Shown: in pieces, positions 7,087-16,625 of the stretch
Position numbering within the stretch: the first letter of the stretch is position 1
How the letters are laid out: each line of letters opens with the position of its first letter
From: Promethearchaeota archaeon
GTDB lineage: Archaea; Asgardarchaeota; Lokiarchaeia; Sigyniarchaeales; SOKP01
DNA length: 52,204 nucleotides
Direction of reading: 5' to 3'
NCBI GenBank assembly: GCA_030667705.1
Contig: DAOUVJ010000004.1
Coordinates: 1 to 52,204, forward strand
Translations under genes and position numbers: made by a program
The notes under the pieces: model-generated
What the model was told of the DNA's origin: nothing
Database searches by the model: none
What the model saw: only the letters and a program-made list of their open reading frames with translations

Positions 7087-10014
7087 TTTTGTTAGAAATT
7101 CTTTAAGTTCAATTAACTTTTTCATTGCATCGATAGGCGTCATTGAATTGAGATCGATTTTATTAAATTCCTCAATGACATTTTTAAGGGATTTATCTAT
7201 AGTACTGATTGGGTTGAATAAAGTTGTTTGAACATATTTTTTCTTTTTAGAAAGATTCTCTTCACCAATATTAGTATTTATGATTTGCTTTAAATTCATA
7301 TCGAGTTGTTTTTTTATTTCCTCTAATTCATAACTTTTTTTTCCCAAATCTCGCTCCTTTTCACTTAGATCTTCCTCACACTTATTTAATTCGCCTAATT
7401 TGTGTTGAACTTCAATGGTTAGTTTTTCTAATTCTATTTTCTTTTCTTCTACAAATTTCTCATGGTATTTTCCTTTTCCAATTCCATTCCCGTTTTCTTT
7501 TACAGTAGCTTTAAATGGATCCTTATCTTCAATTTGGTCAAGAATTTCAAAAGCGCGAATAATTACATCATCTGGGAGCCCCGCTAATTTTGCAACGTGA
7601 ATTCCATATGATTTATCTGTACTCCCAGTTCTTAGCTTTCTAATAAAGTTAATGCTTCCATCATCGTTTTCAATAATATCTAAATGATAATTCTTAATTC
7701 TAGGCATATCAATTTCAGTTAATTGATGATAGTGAGTGCTAAAAAGAGTTTTAGCTTTTATCTCATGTAATTTTTCTAGTGTAGCCATTGCAATACTTTG
7801 TCCATCACTCGTACTCGTCCCTCTTCCTAATTCATCTATGATGATTAAACTTTTATGCGTCGAATTATGAAGAATTTTTGCTGTTTCAGTCATTTCAATC
7901 ATGAAAGTACTTAATCTACGAGCTAAATCATCAGATGCACCAATTCTGGTGAATATTTTGTCAACTATACCAATTTTAGCCGATTGTGCAGGCACAAAAC
8001 ATCCCATTTGAGCAATGATGCATATTAATGCTACTTGTCGTAAGTACGTACTTTTTCCTGCCATATTCGGACCAGTGATTATTAATATCTGCTCTTTTTT
8101 TGTATCTAAATAACAATCATTTGGAATAAATTGATCTGTAAGATTAATCTGCTCAACTACAGGATGTCTTCCTTCTTTGATGATAATTTTATCATCATGA
8201 GAAATAATAGGACGTGAATAATTATATTTTTCAGCAATTTCAGCAAAACAAGATAAAACATCAATAAATGCTATGCTTTTAGCAGTTTCTAATATGTCAA
8301 TAGTTTTTCCTACCACTTTTTCTCGAATTTTGCTGTAAATTTCATGTTCTAGATCATTTATTTTTTCTTCAGCAACTACAATTTTTTCTTCCAACTTTTT
8401 CAATTCAGAACTGGTGTATCTCTTGGCGTTCTTTAATGTTTGTCGTTCGACATATTCATCTGGTATCTTAGATATATTTCTTAGAGTATTGAAGGTTATT
8501 TGAATATAATACCCCAATATGTTATTATGCCCAACTTTTATTCCTGTTGTCAATTTCAATCGTGATTTTTGCTCTTCCTCATAATCGAGAATGTATTTCT
8601 TTCCATTCTGCAAGAGATCTAGTAATTCATCAACTTTTTCATCAAAACCAAATTTGATCATGTTTCCTTCTTTTATGGTTGTTGGTGGATCATCTCTTAT
8701 TGAAGCTTCAATTAAACTTCTAATTTCTCGGAATTCATCTATCCTTTTTAAATAATCATCAATTTCTGGAATTTTTGACTTTTCTAACAAAATTTTAATT
8801 TTAGGAATTTTTTCTAAAGAATTCTTAATATAGATTAAATCTCTGGCATTAGAATTGCTTGAATAATTAATACGATTTATATGGCGTTCTAAATCTCCCA
8901 ATATTTTCAATTCTTCTCTTAAATCAGATCTTAAGAACACATCGTCCTTAAATTTCGCCACTATAGATAGTCTTCTATTAATTTCTTCAATATTAGTGAG
9001 TGGTTGTAACATGATTTTTTTTAATAATCTGGCTCCCATAGGAGTATGGGTAAGGTTAAAAATCGAAAATAAAGTTACATCCTTCCCTTTTTCCCACAAG
9101 GATGTAACTAATTCTAAATTTCTCTGAGTAACATAATCAAGATGTAATATACTTCCTTCTTGAATCAAGTTAATTTTAAAAATGTTGGGAAGTATATCTC
9201 TTTGAGTTTCCTTCAAGAACGCAAGTAATCCACCACTGGCTTGAATAGCGAGTTTATTATCTTCAATCCCAAAACCTTCAAGATTAGATATCTCGAAATG
9301 CCGTGTAGTTAAACTATATGCGTTATCAAAATTAAAGGCAAAATCGTCATACGGTTTGATTAAAGCATTACTTAAATCGTTTAATACTAAAAAGAGTTTT
9401 TCGTCCTTCTTTAGCTCAGAGGGAATAATAACTTCAACGGGATCATATTGTGAAAAGAGACTTAACATCCTTCCTTGAGGATCATCATGTTTTGATAGAT
9501 ATTCTGTAGTCACGAATTCTCCAGTCGATATATCAACAAACGCTATACCAAAACCGCGTTTTTCCTTTATTAAAGAACATAAATAATTATTTTCTTGTGA
9601 GTTAAGCATATCGGGTTCTATTATGGTTCCTGGAGACATTATCCTGACGACGCCTCGCTTTACTATTCTCCCTTTCACAGTTGTAGGATCTTCTAATTGA
9701 TCAACTACAACAACCGTTTGTCCTAAGTTAACTAGGTTTTTTATATAACGACCCGCATGATAAGGGATCCCTGCTAAGGGATACGTGTCAGAACCTATTT
9801 TTCTCTGAGTTAAAGTGATTCCTAATAGAGCTGAAACTCTAACAGCATCATCATAGAAAAATTCATAGAAATCTCCCATTCTATACGCAATCACGTGATT
9901 AGGATATTTTTCTTTATAGGTTTGTTTCACGCTAAACCAGTGCTTCATCATGGGGGTGAGGTTTTTTATTTGAAGATCCTCAGAAGTAGTTTTATTCGTC
10001 ATTATTATCATCAA
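7081..10014 (-). CDS. mutS: DNA mismatch repair protein MutS
   Basis: 977 residues, longer than typical bacterial MutS (about 850). The mismatch-contact motif GDFYEFF (47-53) supplies the Phe-x-Glu reader. The ATPase domain has GPNMAGKST (648-656), the segment ASDDLARRLSTFMIEM (about 693-708), IIIDELGRG (724-732) and STHYH (759-763). The intersubunit segment has RRL where bacterial MutS usually has a Gly-Arg before STFM. An extra C-terminal region (about 833-977) contains a long charged coiled coil and ends in a helical tail (MTPIDAMKKLIELKEFL) like MutS tetramerisation tails. The first five codons contain three ATGs; the start may be 10014 or 10002. It works with the nearby nuclease-type MutL. 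Confidence 0.95.
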   Translation of the reverse strand: MMIIMTNKTTSEDLQIKNLTPMMKHWFSVKQTYKEKYPNHVIAYRMGDFYEFFYDDAVRVSALLGITLTQRKIGSDTYPLAGIPYHAGRYIKNLVNLGQTVVVVDQLEDPTTVKGRIVKRGVVRIMSPGTIIEPDMLNSQENNYLCSLIKEKRGFGIAFVDISTGEFVTTEYLSKHDDPQGRMLSLFSQYDPVEVIIPSELKKDEKLFLVLNDLSNALIKPYDDFAFNFDNAYSLTTRHFEISNLEGFGIEDNKLAIQASGGLLAFLKETQRDILPNIFKINLIQEGSILHLDYVTQRNLELVTSLWEKGKDVTLFSIFNLTHTPMGARLLKKIMLQPLTNIEEINRRLSIVAKFKDDVFLRSDLREELKILGDLERHINRINYSSNSNARDLIYIKNSLEKIPKIKILLEKSKIPEIDDYLKRIDEFREIRSLIEASIRDDPPTTIKEGNMIKFGFDEKVDELLDLLQNGKKYILDYEEEQKSRLKLTTGIKVGHNNILGYYIQITFNTLRNISKIPDEYVERQTLKNAKRYTSSELKKLEEKIVVAEEKINDLEHEIYSKIREKVVGKTIDILETAKSIAFIDVLSCFAEIAEKYNYSRPIISHDDKIIIKEGRHPVVEQINLTDQFIPNDCYLDTKKEQILIITGPNMAGKSTYLRQVALICIIAQMGCFVPAQSAKIGIVDKIFTRIGASDDLARRLSTFMIEMTETAKILHNSTHKSLIIIDELGRGTSTSDGQSIAMATLEKLHEIKAKTLFSTHYHQLTEIDMPRIKNYHLDIIENDDGSINFIRKLRTGSTDKSYGIHVAKLAGLPDDVIIRAFEILDQIEDKDPFKATVKENGNGIGKGKYHEKFVEEKKIELEKLTIEVQHKLGELNKCEEDLSEKERDLGKKSYELEEIKKQLDMNLKQIINTNIGEENLSKKKKYVQTTLFNPISTIDKSLKNVIEEFNKIDLNSMTPIDAMKKLIELKEFLTKS

Positions 10015-10130
10015 TTATTTTTTAAATAAATATACGTGGAGTATAATTATTTATTAGAAATTTATTCTAATTATTACAGATTTAATAATTGACTCATGCA
10101 ACTACAGCTTTATTCACTTTCTATTAAAGT

Positions 10131-10138
10131 TTTTATAG
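10131..10138 (+). promoter_or_regulatory. Putative TATA box for the enoyl-CoA hydratase-like gene
   Basis: TTTTATAG, preceded by a purine-rich AAAG, lies 46 bases before the chosen ATG at 10184. Position and sequence fit an archaeal TATA/BRE promoter; there is no experimental support. Confidence 0.3.
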
Positions 10139-10183
10139 TTCCACGTGTTTTTAACAATATCATATAATAAAGTGATTAAAAGC

Positions 10184-10972
10184 ATGTCGGATGATAGGAT
10201 CTTATTTTACGAGGTTAAGGGAAGAGTTGCACATATTACTTTAAATAGACCAAAAGCAGCCCACTCATTTAATTTACCACTAATGAAGAAACTTAATGAA
10301 TCTCTCCTAACAGCGGATCAAGACGAGAGAGTGAAGTGTATTCTGTTGAAAAGCACCGGAAATAAAGTATTTAGTTCGGGAATAGATATAAAAAGTACAA
10401 CTCCCGGTGATTTGGAATATTTAGAGAGCATGAGAATATATGGAAGAAAAAATACGCAGTACATGCTTCTTATGAAAAAGCCTATTGTCGTGCAAGTTCA
10501 AGGTACAGCCATAGGATATGGAATGGAATTGATAATGGCTTCTGATTTAAGAATTTTTGCAGATAAACCTAAGGAAGAAATGTTCTTTAGGATGCCAGAA
10601 ATAGCAATTTCAATATATCCTCAAACAGGTGCTACCATTTTACCGCTACTATCATTTGGATTGTCATATGCAAAAAATATATTATTTACCGCTGATGAAT
10701 TTGGATTGGAAGAATTAAAGAATCTCAATTTTCCAACAAGGATATTTTCTCCAGATAAATTAGAGATAGAAACTAAAAAATTCATTAGAACCTTTAGTAA
10801 AAGAATGGAATCGTTCATGTTCTTGATCAAATCATCTCTTACCTTAATGAACAATAAGATGATTGAGCGATGGTATGATTTAGAAGATAAATGTGGAGAA
10901 ATTGCATACCAAAAGAAATCACAAAAAGAATTGGAAGAATTTATTAAAAATTTATATGAAAAATATCCTTGA
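10184..10972 (+). CDS. Enoyl-CoA hydratase/isomerase (crotonase) family protein
   Basis: 262 residues from the ATG at 10184 (MSDDRILFYEV); the open frame extends 13 codons further upstream, but crotonases normally begin close to this strand. Family landmarks are ITLNRPKAAHSFN, the oxyanion-hole segments FSSGIDIK and QGTAIGYGMELIMASDLRI, and MPEIAIS. Compared with rat enoyl-CoA hydratase, the glutamate equivalent to E144 is kept in PEI, but the position of E164 (AMEM) appears to be Asn in AKNIL. It may thus be an isomerase or another crotonase rather than a hydratase. It faces the following hydrolase tail to tail, 9 bases apart. Confidence 0.85.
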   Translation: MSDDRILFYEVKGRVAHITLNRPKAAHSFNLPLMKKLNESLLTADQDERVKCILLKSTGNKVFSSGIDIKSTTPGDLEYLESMRIYGRKNTQYMLLMKKPIVVQVQGTAIGYGMELIMASDLRIFADKPKEEMFFRMPEIAISIYPQTGATILPLLSFGLSYAKNILFTADEFGLEELKNLNFPTRIFSPDKLEIETKKFIRTFSKRMESFMFLIKSSLTLMNNKMIERWYDLEDKCGEIAYQKKSQKELEEFIKNLYEKYP

Positions 10973-10981
10973 TTTAAAATT

Positions 10982-11827
10982 TTACTTGTGTTTTTCTAGC
11001 CAGACCCACATATCTCTGTAAACTTGCATGCGACCCTTCTCATTCCACAATTCATTAAGAAAACCATCATACATTCGTAATTTCTTGTCTTGGCTCTTAA
11101 TCCCTTCATAGAAGCTCTTTGTAGCTTCATTATCATTTATTTTATCTTTTTCAGCCTGTAAAATTAGTATAGGACATAGAAATCTCGTAGCATTTTCCAT
11201 TACCAACTTCATAGATCTTTCCATTTCAGCAGCAGTTCTTAATGATATAAAATCTATTTTCTTCTTATCCGCAATATGTCTTCTTAAGATTTTAAGATCA
11301 CTGGTTAAGAGATTCTGATCAATCACCATTTTAATCGTTTTGCTAGGAGAAATTTTAGATAAGGGTGCCGCTATTTTATTACCAAGCTTCTTTGTAAATG
11401 AAAAATTTTTAGCCAAGCGAATCATTGGAGAAGAAACTATAACTCCCGGTAATCTTGGATGTTCGATTGCATATAACAAACAAATTAATCCACCAAATGA
11501 ATGCCCCATCAAAAAAATCTTTTTTTCATTAGCTTCCAATTTTACAATATCCATAAAAAGAACGACATCTTTTTGAAGATGATCCATGCTATCAATATGT
11601 CCAGGTGCTCCACCATCATTTCTCCAATGACCCCTTAAATCGAAGCTATAAATAGCATATCCTTCTTGAGTAAAATACTCAGCAGGCACTTTCATTCTAT
11701 CGGAATGAGTCCCCCATCCATGAAGTGCTATTATATATGCCTTGACATCCTTATCTTCGGGTAACCAGTATTGATAGAACAACTTCTTGTTTTCTCTTCC
11801 TTCAAAAAATCCTGTTCCAGTTTTCAT
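10982..11827 (-). CDS. Alpha/beta hydrolase, monoacylglycerol-lipase-like, catalytic His apparently replaced
   Basis: 281 residues with the MGLL/lysophospholipase layout: oxyanion region ALHGWGTHSDRM (34-45), DLRGHWRNDGG (63-73), nucleophile elbow GHSFGG with S110, and acid D228 in QAEKDK. In this family the histidine comes in a segment of the form GxYHEIxNE. Here the equivalent segment is YDGFLNELWNE (253-263), with N258 where His is expected; the codon is AAT, one base from CAT. No other His in the final 50 residues fits well (HK at the very end is too late). It is either inactive, uses another residue, or reflects a base error. Substrate unknown. Confidence 0.8.
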   Translation of the reverse strand: MKTGTGFFEGRENKKLFYQYWLPEDKDVKAYIIALHGWGTHSDRMKVPAEYFTQEGYAIYSFDLRGHWRNDGGAPGHIDSMDHLQKDVVLFMDIVKLEANEKKIFLMGHSFGGLICLLYAIEHPRLPGVIVSSPMIRLAKNFSFTKKLGNKIAAPLSKISPSKTIKMVIDQNLLTSDLKILRRHIADKKKIDFISLRTAAEMERSMKLVMENATRFLCPILILQAEKDKINDNEATKSFYEGIKSQDKKLRMYDGFLNELWNEKGRMQVYRDMWVWLEKHK

Positions 11828-11976
11828 GATAAAATATTCTTCGATTATTGTAATAAGAAATGGGAATAATGTATTATAAAATTTGATTCTATTTTAATTA
11901 CCGAAATTTTTTATTGAAAAGCCTCTTTCATATACAATAATATACTCTAATAGGAACTTACAAAGTTAGAATAATA

Positions 11977-12576
11977 ATGAATGAAATCAGTCCAGAAAAT
12001 GATTTAATAACTCTAATTATTTTAGGGAGAGGAGGTCAGGGTGCAGTTACTGCGTGCGAGATAATAGCGGAAGCTGCGTACATGAGTGGGAACTTTATTG
12101 ACGTACACGCATATCCTTCTTTTGGTGCTGAAAGAAGGGGTGCTCCTGTTCAAGCATATGCAAAATTATCGAGAAAACATAAAATTTGGGATAGAGCACA
12201 AATACAGCATCCTAATATTCTAATTGTTTTTGATGAAACTGTATTGGATTATGAAATCATCTCTTCTCTACACAAAAATGGAATTTTTATTATAAACTCG
12301 GATAAAGAACCGGAATTTTTTTCCAAAAAATTTAATTTCAGTAATGAGACTAAAATTGTTGTAGCGGATATAAGCAAATTAGCTCTCGAGAAAGACTTAA
12401 CGATTGATGGAAATCCTATAATAAACACTCCCATTCTAGGTCTTCTTTCCAAAGCACTTCCCGATTTAAATCTTACAAATTTAAAAAAAGTTGTTCTTAA
12501 TAGATTGGGTGATAAGTTAGGATTACTGAATTATGAGTTGATTGAAGAAGGATATCATTTGGCTAAAATTCTTTGA
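11977..12576 (+). CDS. porC: 2-oxoacid:ferredoxin oxidoreductase, gamma subunit
   Basis: 199 residues. The family signature is clear: ILGRGGQGAVTACEIIAEAA followed by HAYPSFGAERRGAPVQAYAK and a Rossmann-like core. In pyruvate- and related 2-oxoacid:ferredoxin oxidoreductases this subunit closes the CoA-binding part of the enzyme that converts a 2-oxoacid plus CoA to acyl-CoA, CO2 and reduced ferredoxin. The other three subunit genes lie 2.4 kb further on (15013-17525), split off by a histidine kinase on the opposite strand whose 3' end overlaps this gene by 14 bases. Whether the substrate is pyruvate, 2-oxoisovalerate or another acid cannot be decided from the sequence. Confidence 0.92.
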   Translation: MNEISPENDLITLIILGRGGQGAVTACEIIAEAAYMSGNFIDVHAYPSFGAERRGAPVQAYAKLSRKHKIWDRAQIQHPNILIVFDETVLDYEIISSLHKNGIFIINSDKEPEFFSKKFNFSNETKIVVADISKLALEKDLTIDGNPIINTPILGLLSKALPDLNLTNLKKVVLNRLGDKLGLLNYELIEEGYHLAKIL

Positions 12577-14821
12577 ATTTAAAAATTGGTAATCTCACAA
12601 TGAATTTAGCACCTTTATTCCTTCCATCTGACATGGCCTTTATCTCTCCTAAATGCAGGTCGATGATTTCTTTTACAATGAATAATCCTAAACCTGACCC
12701 TTGAATATCCAAGTACTCAAAACCCTCACCGAATCGTTCTATTTTACCAAAACGTGTGAATAATGAGTTCATTTCTTCTTTTGTTAATCCAATCCCCATA
12801 TCTGATACAATAAACTCGACCCAATTATCACTTTTTTTCAAGATAACATTTACTTCTCCATCGGGTGGCGAATTTTTTATTGCATTTGAGAGCAAGTTTA
12901 TAATTACCTGTTCCATCCGAATTCGATCTATTTTTATGTACAAACTATCTGGTATAGAAAGATTCAAGTTAATCTTGCGATTTCTTAATAAGTATGTTAT
13001 TTCACGGCTACATTCCCTAATAATTTCACTCAGGTCCTCTGAATTTATCTCTAGTTCAAATTTTCCATAATCAATTTTCGAGATATCTACTAAGCTATCT
13101 ACAAGATGCTTTAATCGTTTTCCTCCTTTTTCAATAAGTTCTAGAATATCTATTGCTTCAGAGGAAAACTCTTCGTAATATTCGGTCAATAATAATTCGG
13201 TACCTCCGCTTATGGAAACGAGAGGTGTTTTTAATTCATGAGAGACTCGAGAAATTAAATTCTTCCGAATCTTTTCTAATTCCTTTAATTTTCTAATTTC
13301 TTCATTAACTAGTAATTCAGCCTCTTTTTTAGTAGTAATATCTGTAAAAAGAGCTTCCACATAAATTTCCCCTCCAATTTTCATTGTGGAAGCCTGCAAA
13401 TTTACCCATATTAATGTACCATCTTTTTTACGAACTCGAATATCTAATCTATGTAATTTCTCTCCTTTTAAAAATCGCTTGAATAGATCCATAATTTTCA
13501 TGAGGTCAGGGGGAAAAAATAAATCCGTTTCATGAATTTTTTTACCTATCAATCCATCTCTATTATTGTCAAACATGGTTTCTGTTATTGGATTACAATC
13601 TTCTATTATACCTTGAGAATTAATCAATACAACTGAAAATGGAGTATTTTCATATAAATATCGATATTTTCGTTCAGATTCTCGCAATTTTTCACTTAAC
13701 ATGTATTTCTCAGTTATATCTATAAAAGTACCATCAATTCGGATAGGATTTCCCTCAACATCTAAAATTAAGTGAGAATTTAGTTCTACAATAATTTTTT
13801 TTCCAGTACGTGTTACTGCATGGCAAGCATAATTTCGAGAGAAACCGGCTTTAAGTAGATTTTCTTTATATATATTTCTTTGTTCAGGAAATTGCCAAAA
13901 CATGTGCACGTTTTTTCCAATCAAATTTTCCGAGGGATCATATTCCATGATTTTATTATGAGCAGGATTATGATTTAGCATGATTCCATCTAAAGTGACT
14001 TGATAAAACCCCACATCCAAATTATTAATCATCTCTCTATATTTTTCCTCAGATTCTTGAAGACTTAAAATCGCTTTTTTACGTTGGGTAATATCTTCAG
14101 CTTGTTCCACAATTAATTCAGGATTAACATATCCAAAATATGCTAACATGTATTTTTCTTCATCTGTGAGTTCAAATTTGTACATTATTTCTGTGCTAAT
14201 ACTTTCTTTTTTAGCCATGCACTGCCTTAAGTAATTCAAAATGTCAGGACGATCCTCATATATTACAGAAGCTTTAAAACCTATGAAATTTTTGACATAT
14301 TCCTTACTAATTTCTTCCGCTGCTTTATTGAAATCAATTAGAATGAAATCATTTCCTAATTTTTGCCATGTATAAGCGGGAATTGGACCTTCTTTATAAA
14401 TTGTCTTAAACATCTCCTCAGAATCTTTCAGTTTTAACTCTGCAACTTTGCGTTCTGTGACATTTTTACCAATCCCCAATACAGCGTAAATTTTACCATT
14501 TTTTTTAAGCGGAATTCCATAAGTCTCTATAAAAACATAATCTCCGTCTTTTGTTTTAATTTTATATTCGCTCCGTTGAGATTGTCTTCCCGTTTTACGA
14601 ATTTCTTTCGTAAATTTATAGGCTTTTATGAGGTTCTCTCGATCGAGCAAATTTATAAAGGATATATTTGGGATATCCTCACGGTTGAATCCAAGAGTTA
14701 TTAAAGTAATATCATTAGCATCAAGGAAGTTTCCATTAAGATCATTGACATATATTAAGTCTAATGAATATTCAAATAATTCTTTAAATCTCTCCCTAAC
14801 TTCTTCTTTATCATACACCAT
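12563..14821 (-). CDS. Multi-PAS sensor histidine kinase, soluble
   Basis: 752 residues without signal peptide or membrane segments, so a cytoplasmic sensor. Four PAS-type modules are visible, starting about residues 10, 138, 260 and 388; the third contains GFYQVTLDGI and the fourth FSVVLINSQGIIEDCN. A short coiled linker leads to the dimerisation helix with SHELKTP, in which H528 is the phosphoacceptor. The ATPase domain has NLLSNAIKNSPP, DMGIG (674-678) and GSGLGL (708-713). No response regulator gene is adjacent. It is inserted, in the opposite direction, between the gamma and delta genes of the oxidoreductase and overlaps the end of the gamma gene by 14 bases. Its ligand and output are unknown. 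Confidence 0.93.
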   Translation of the reverse strand: MVYDKEEVRERFKELFEYSLDLIYVNDLNGNFLDANDITLITLGFNREDIPNISFINLLDRENLIKAYKFTKEIRKTGRQSQRSEYKIKTKDGDYVFIETYGIPLKKNGKIYAVLGIGKNVTERKVAELKLKDSEEMFKTIYKEGPIPAYTWQKLGNDFILIDFNKAAEEISKEYVKNFIGFKASVIYEDRPDILNYLRQCMAKKESISTEIMYKFELTDEEKYMLAYFGYVNPELIVEQAEDITQRKKAILSLQESEEKYREMINNLDVGFYQVTLDGIMLNHNPAHNKIMEYDPSENLIGKNVHMFWQFPEQRNIYKENLLKAGFSRNYACHAVTRTGKKIIVELNSHLILDVEGNPIRIDGTFIDITEKYMLSEKLRESERKYRYLYENTPFSVVLINSQGIIEDCNPITETMFDNNRDGLIGKKIHETDLFFPPDLMKIMDLFKRFLKGEKLHRLDIRVRKKDGTLIWVNLQASTMKIGGEIYVEALFTDITTKKEAELLVNEEIRKLKELEKIRKNLISRVSHELKTPLVSISGGTELLLTEYYEEFSSEAIDILELIEKGGKRLKHLVDSLVDISKIDYGKFELEINSEDLSEIIRECSREITYLLRNRKINLNLSIPDSLYIKIDRIRMEQVIINLLSNAIKNSPPDGEVNVILKKSDNWVEFIVSDMGIGLTKEEMNSLFTRFGKIERFGEGFEYLDIQGSGLGLFIVKEIIDLHLGEIKAMSDGRNKGAKFIVRLPIFKFKEF

Positions 14822-15012
14822 TTTAACATCCTCAAGAAATTATTCGTAGGCGTTAATCCTAATAGAATATTCAAAAAGATTATGGAATCCTTAAATATTT
14901 ATATATTTCTAAAAACTAAAATGATTTATTTATAAAAACAAACTTTAATGATTATTTCCAAAGGAATTTTATTTCAATAGTTATTACATCTTATATTGGC
15001 TTTTATTCATTA

Positions 15013-15327
15013 ATGATTGTTGATATTATGACTAACGTTAAAAAAGATTATCAAAAAATTCTTGGATCGGTACAAAAACCAGTAAAAGGCGAAGCGGGAA
15101 GAACTGGTACTTGGAGTTCAAAAAAACCAGTTATAAATTTAGATAAATGCATACCCGTAAAGTCGGGTAAATTCTCTTGTTTTAATTGCTGGCTTTATTG
15201 CCCTGATGCTGTAGTTACACGTACAATTCCCCCCAAGATAGATTTAGAATATTGTAAGGGATGTGGTATTTGTATGGAAGAATGTCCCGTAGAAGCAATT
15301 AGCATGGAAGAGGTGAAAATCGATTGA
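15013..15327 (+). CDS. porD: 2-oxoacid:ferredoxin oxidoreductase, delta (ferredoxin) subunit
   Basis: 104 residues. Two [4Fe-4S] motifs carry electrons from the catalytic core to ferredoxin. The second is canonical: C81-x2-C84-x2-C87-x3-C91-P. The first is stretched, C46-x9-C56-x2-C59-x3-C63-P, with seven extra residues between the first two cysteines (CIPVKSGKFSCFNCWLYC). The N-terminal GRTGTWSSKKPVI is typical for delta subunits. The stop codon TGA overlaps the start of the alpha gene, so translation is probably coupled. A second ATG at 15028 is an alternative start. Confidence 0.9.
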   Translation: MIVDIMTNVKKDYQKILGSVQKPVKGEAGRTGTWSSKKPVINLDKCIPVKSGKFSCFNCWLYCPDAVVTRTIPPKIDLEYCKGCGICMEECPVEAISMEEVKID

Positions 15328-16622
15328 CTTTGATTAACAATGTAGTAGAAGAAACCAAGAAAAAATCAAAGATTTTAACAGGAAATTATGCAGCCGCTCA
15401 TGCATTAAGACAAGTTAAAGTAGGAGTTGTTGCCGCCTATCCAATTACTCCTCAAAGTCCAGTAGTGGAAAAAATCGCAGAATTTATAAATGATGGAAAA
15501 ATGAATGCACGATTCGTAAAAGTAGAATCAGAACACTCTGCTCTCGCAGTTTGTGTTGCCGCTTCTGCAACAGGATCTAGGGTTGGAACTGCTACATCTG
15601 CTCACGGATTAGAATTAATGTATGAAATGTTACCTTGGACTGCAGGAAATAGATTACCAATAATTATAAATTTGGCTACAAGAAGCCTAGGTGCTCCTTG
15701 GTCTGTTTGGACTGACCATTCAGATTTCATTACTATCAGGGATGTTGGTTGGATTCAATTTATGTGTGAAGATAATCAAGAAATTTATGATACTAATATA
15801 CAAGCATTTAAAATTGCCGAAGATCGAAGAGTATACTTACCTGCAATAGTGGCATATGATGGATACATTCTATCACATACAATGATGCCCGTGATTTTAG
15901 AGGATCAATCAGAAATTGATAAATTCTTACCTCCATTAAAACATCATATTAACTTATCTGATGTTTCTCAAGTTAAGGGTATAGATCCTGTCACAACACC
16001 ACATATTCGTGATAGAGGATCTGAAGGAATAGCCCCAGGATATTTTGAATACAGATATGCTCTACAAAAAGCATTAGAAAATTCAATTGAAATAATTCAA
16101 GAAGTCCATGATGATTTTGCAAATAAATTCGGGAGATCATATGGAAATGGATTATTCAAAACAGTTGAATTTGACGATGCAGATATTATTATCTTAGCAA
16201 TGGGTTCTGTTGCTTCACAATCTCGAGTAGTTCTAAAAAAATTAAGAGAAAAAGGTTTGAAAGTAGGACTGGTTAGTTTAAAACTATTTAGACCGTATCC
16301 TGCTAAGCAATTAAGAGAGCTTCTAAAGGACAAAAAAACAATAGTAGTTTTTGATAGAGATATTGGCTATGGATATGAGGGTGTTTTATGCTATGAATTA
16401 AAATCTGCTTTATATGGTTTGAAAGAAAATCCATTTATCAAAGGTTTCATAGTAGGATTAGGTGGGAGAGATATAACTAATGAACAACTTATTGAAGGTG
16501 TCAATAGAACTTTGGATCAAGAAAAAACAGGAGAAATATCTCAAACCACTGAATTTTTAGGGTTAAAGTTGAAAGAACTAAGTGATTATGATGACGCAAC
16601 TTTTTTTGAGGAGGCGAAATAA
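15324..16622 (+). CDS. porA: 2-oxoacid:ferredoxin oxidoreductase, alpha subunit
   Basis: 432 residues. Contains AAYPITPQSPVVEKIAEF, the conserved pyrimidine-domain start of the family, KVESEHSALAVCVAASATGS, and a C-terminal transketolase-C-like domain (AMGSVASQSRVVLKKLREKG). It binds the substrate side of the thiamine diphosphate site together with the beta subunit. No ATG is available; the start is TTG at 15324 (or TTG at 15330), overlapping the delta stop, with a Shine-Dalgarno-like GAGGTG about 8 bases ahead inside the delta gene. Gene order delta-alpha-beta is the usual archaeal one; only gamma is displaced. Confidence 0.93.
   Translation: MTLINNVVEETKKKSKILTGNYAAAHALRQVKVGVVAAYPITPQSPVVEKIAEFINDGKMNARFVKVESEHSALAVCVAASATGSRVGTATSAHGLELMYEMLPWTAGNRLPIIINLATRSLGAPWSVWTDHSDFITIRDVGWIQFMCEDNQEIYDTNIQAFKIAEDRRVYLPAIVAYDGYILSHTMMPVILEDQSEIDKFLPPLKHHINLSDVSQVKGIDPVTTPHIRDRGSEGIAPGYFEYRYALQKALENSIEIIQEVHDDFANKFGRSYGNGLFKTVEFDDADIIILAMGSVASQSRVVLKKLREKGLKVGLVSLKLFRPYPAKQLRELLKDKKTIVVFDRDIGYGYEGVLCYELKSALYGLKENPFIKGFIVGLGGRDITNEQLIEGVNRTLDQEKTGEISQTTEFLGLKLKELSDYDDATFFEEAK
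16608..16614 (+). promoter_or_regulatory. Strong Shine-Dalgarno before the TTG start of the beta subunit
   Basis: GAGGAGG at the end of the alpha gene stands 11 bases before TTG 16626 and 23 before the first ATG (16638). The spacing favours the TTG start. Confidence 0.6.
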
Positions 16623-16625
16623 AAA

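Noticed and set aside
10034-10146. ACGTGGA and TCCACGT facing each other across the mutS/crotonase spacer
   Set aside because: Arms are 7 bases and 99 bases apart, with no supporting second site.
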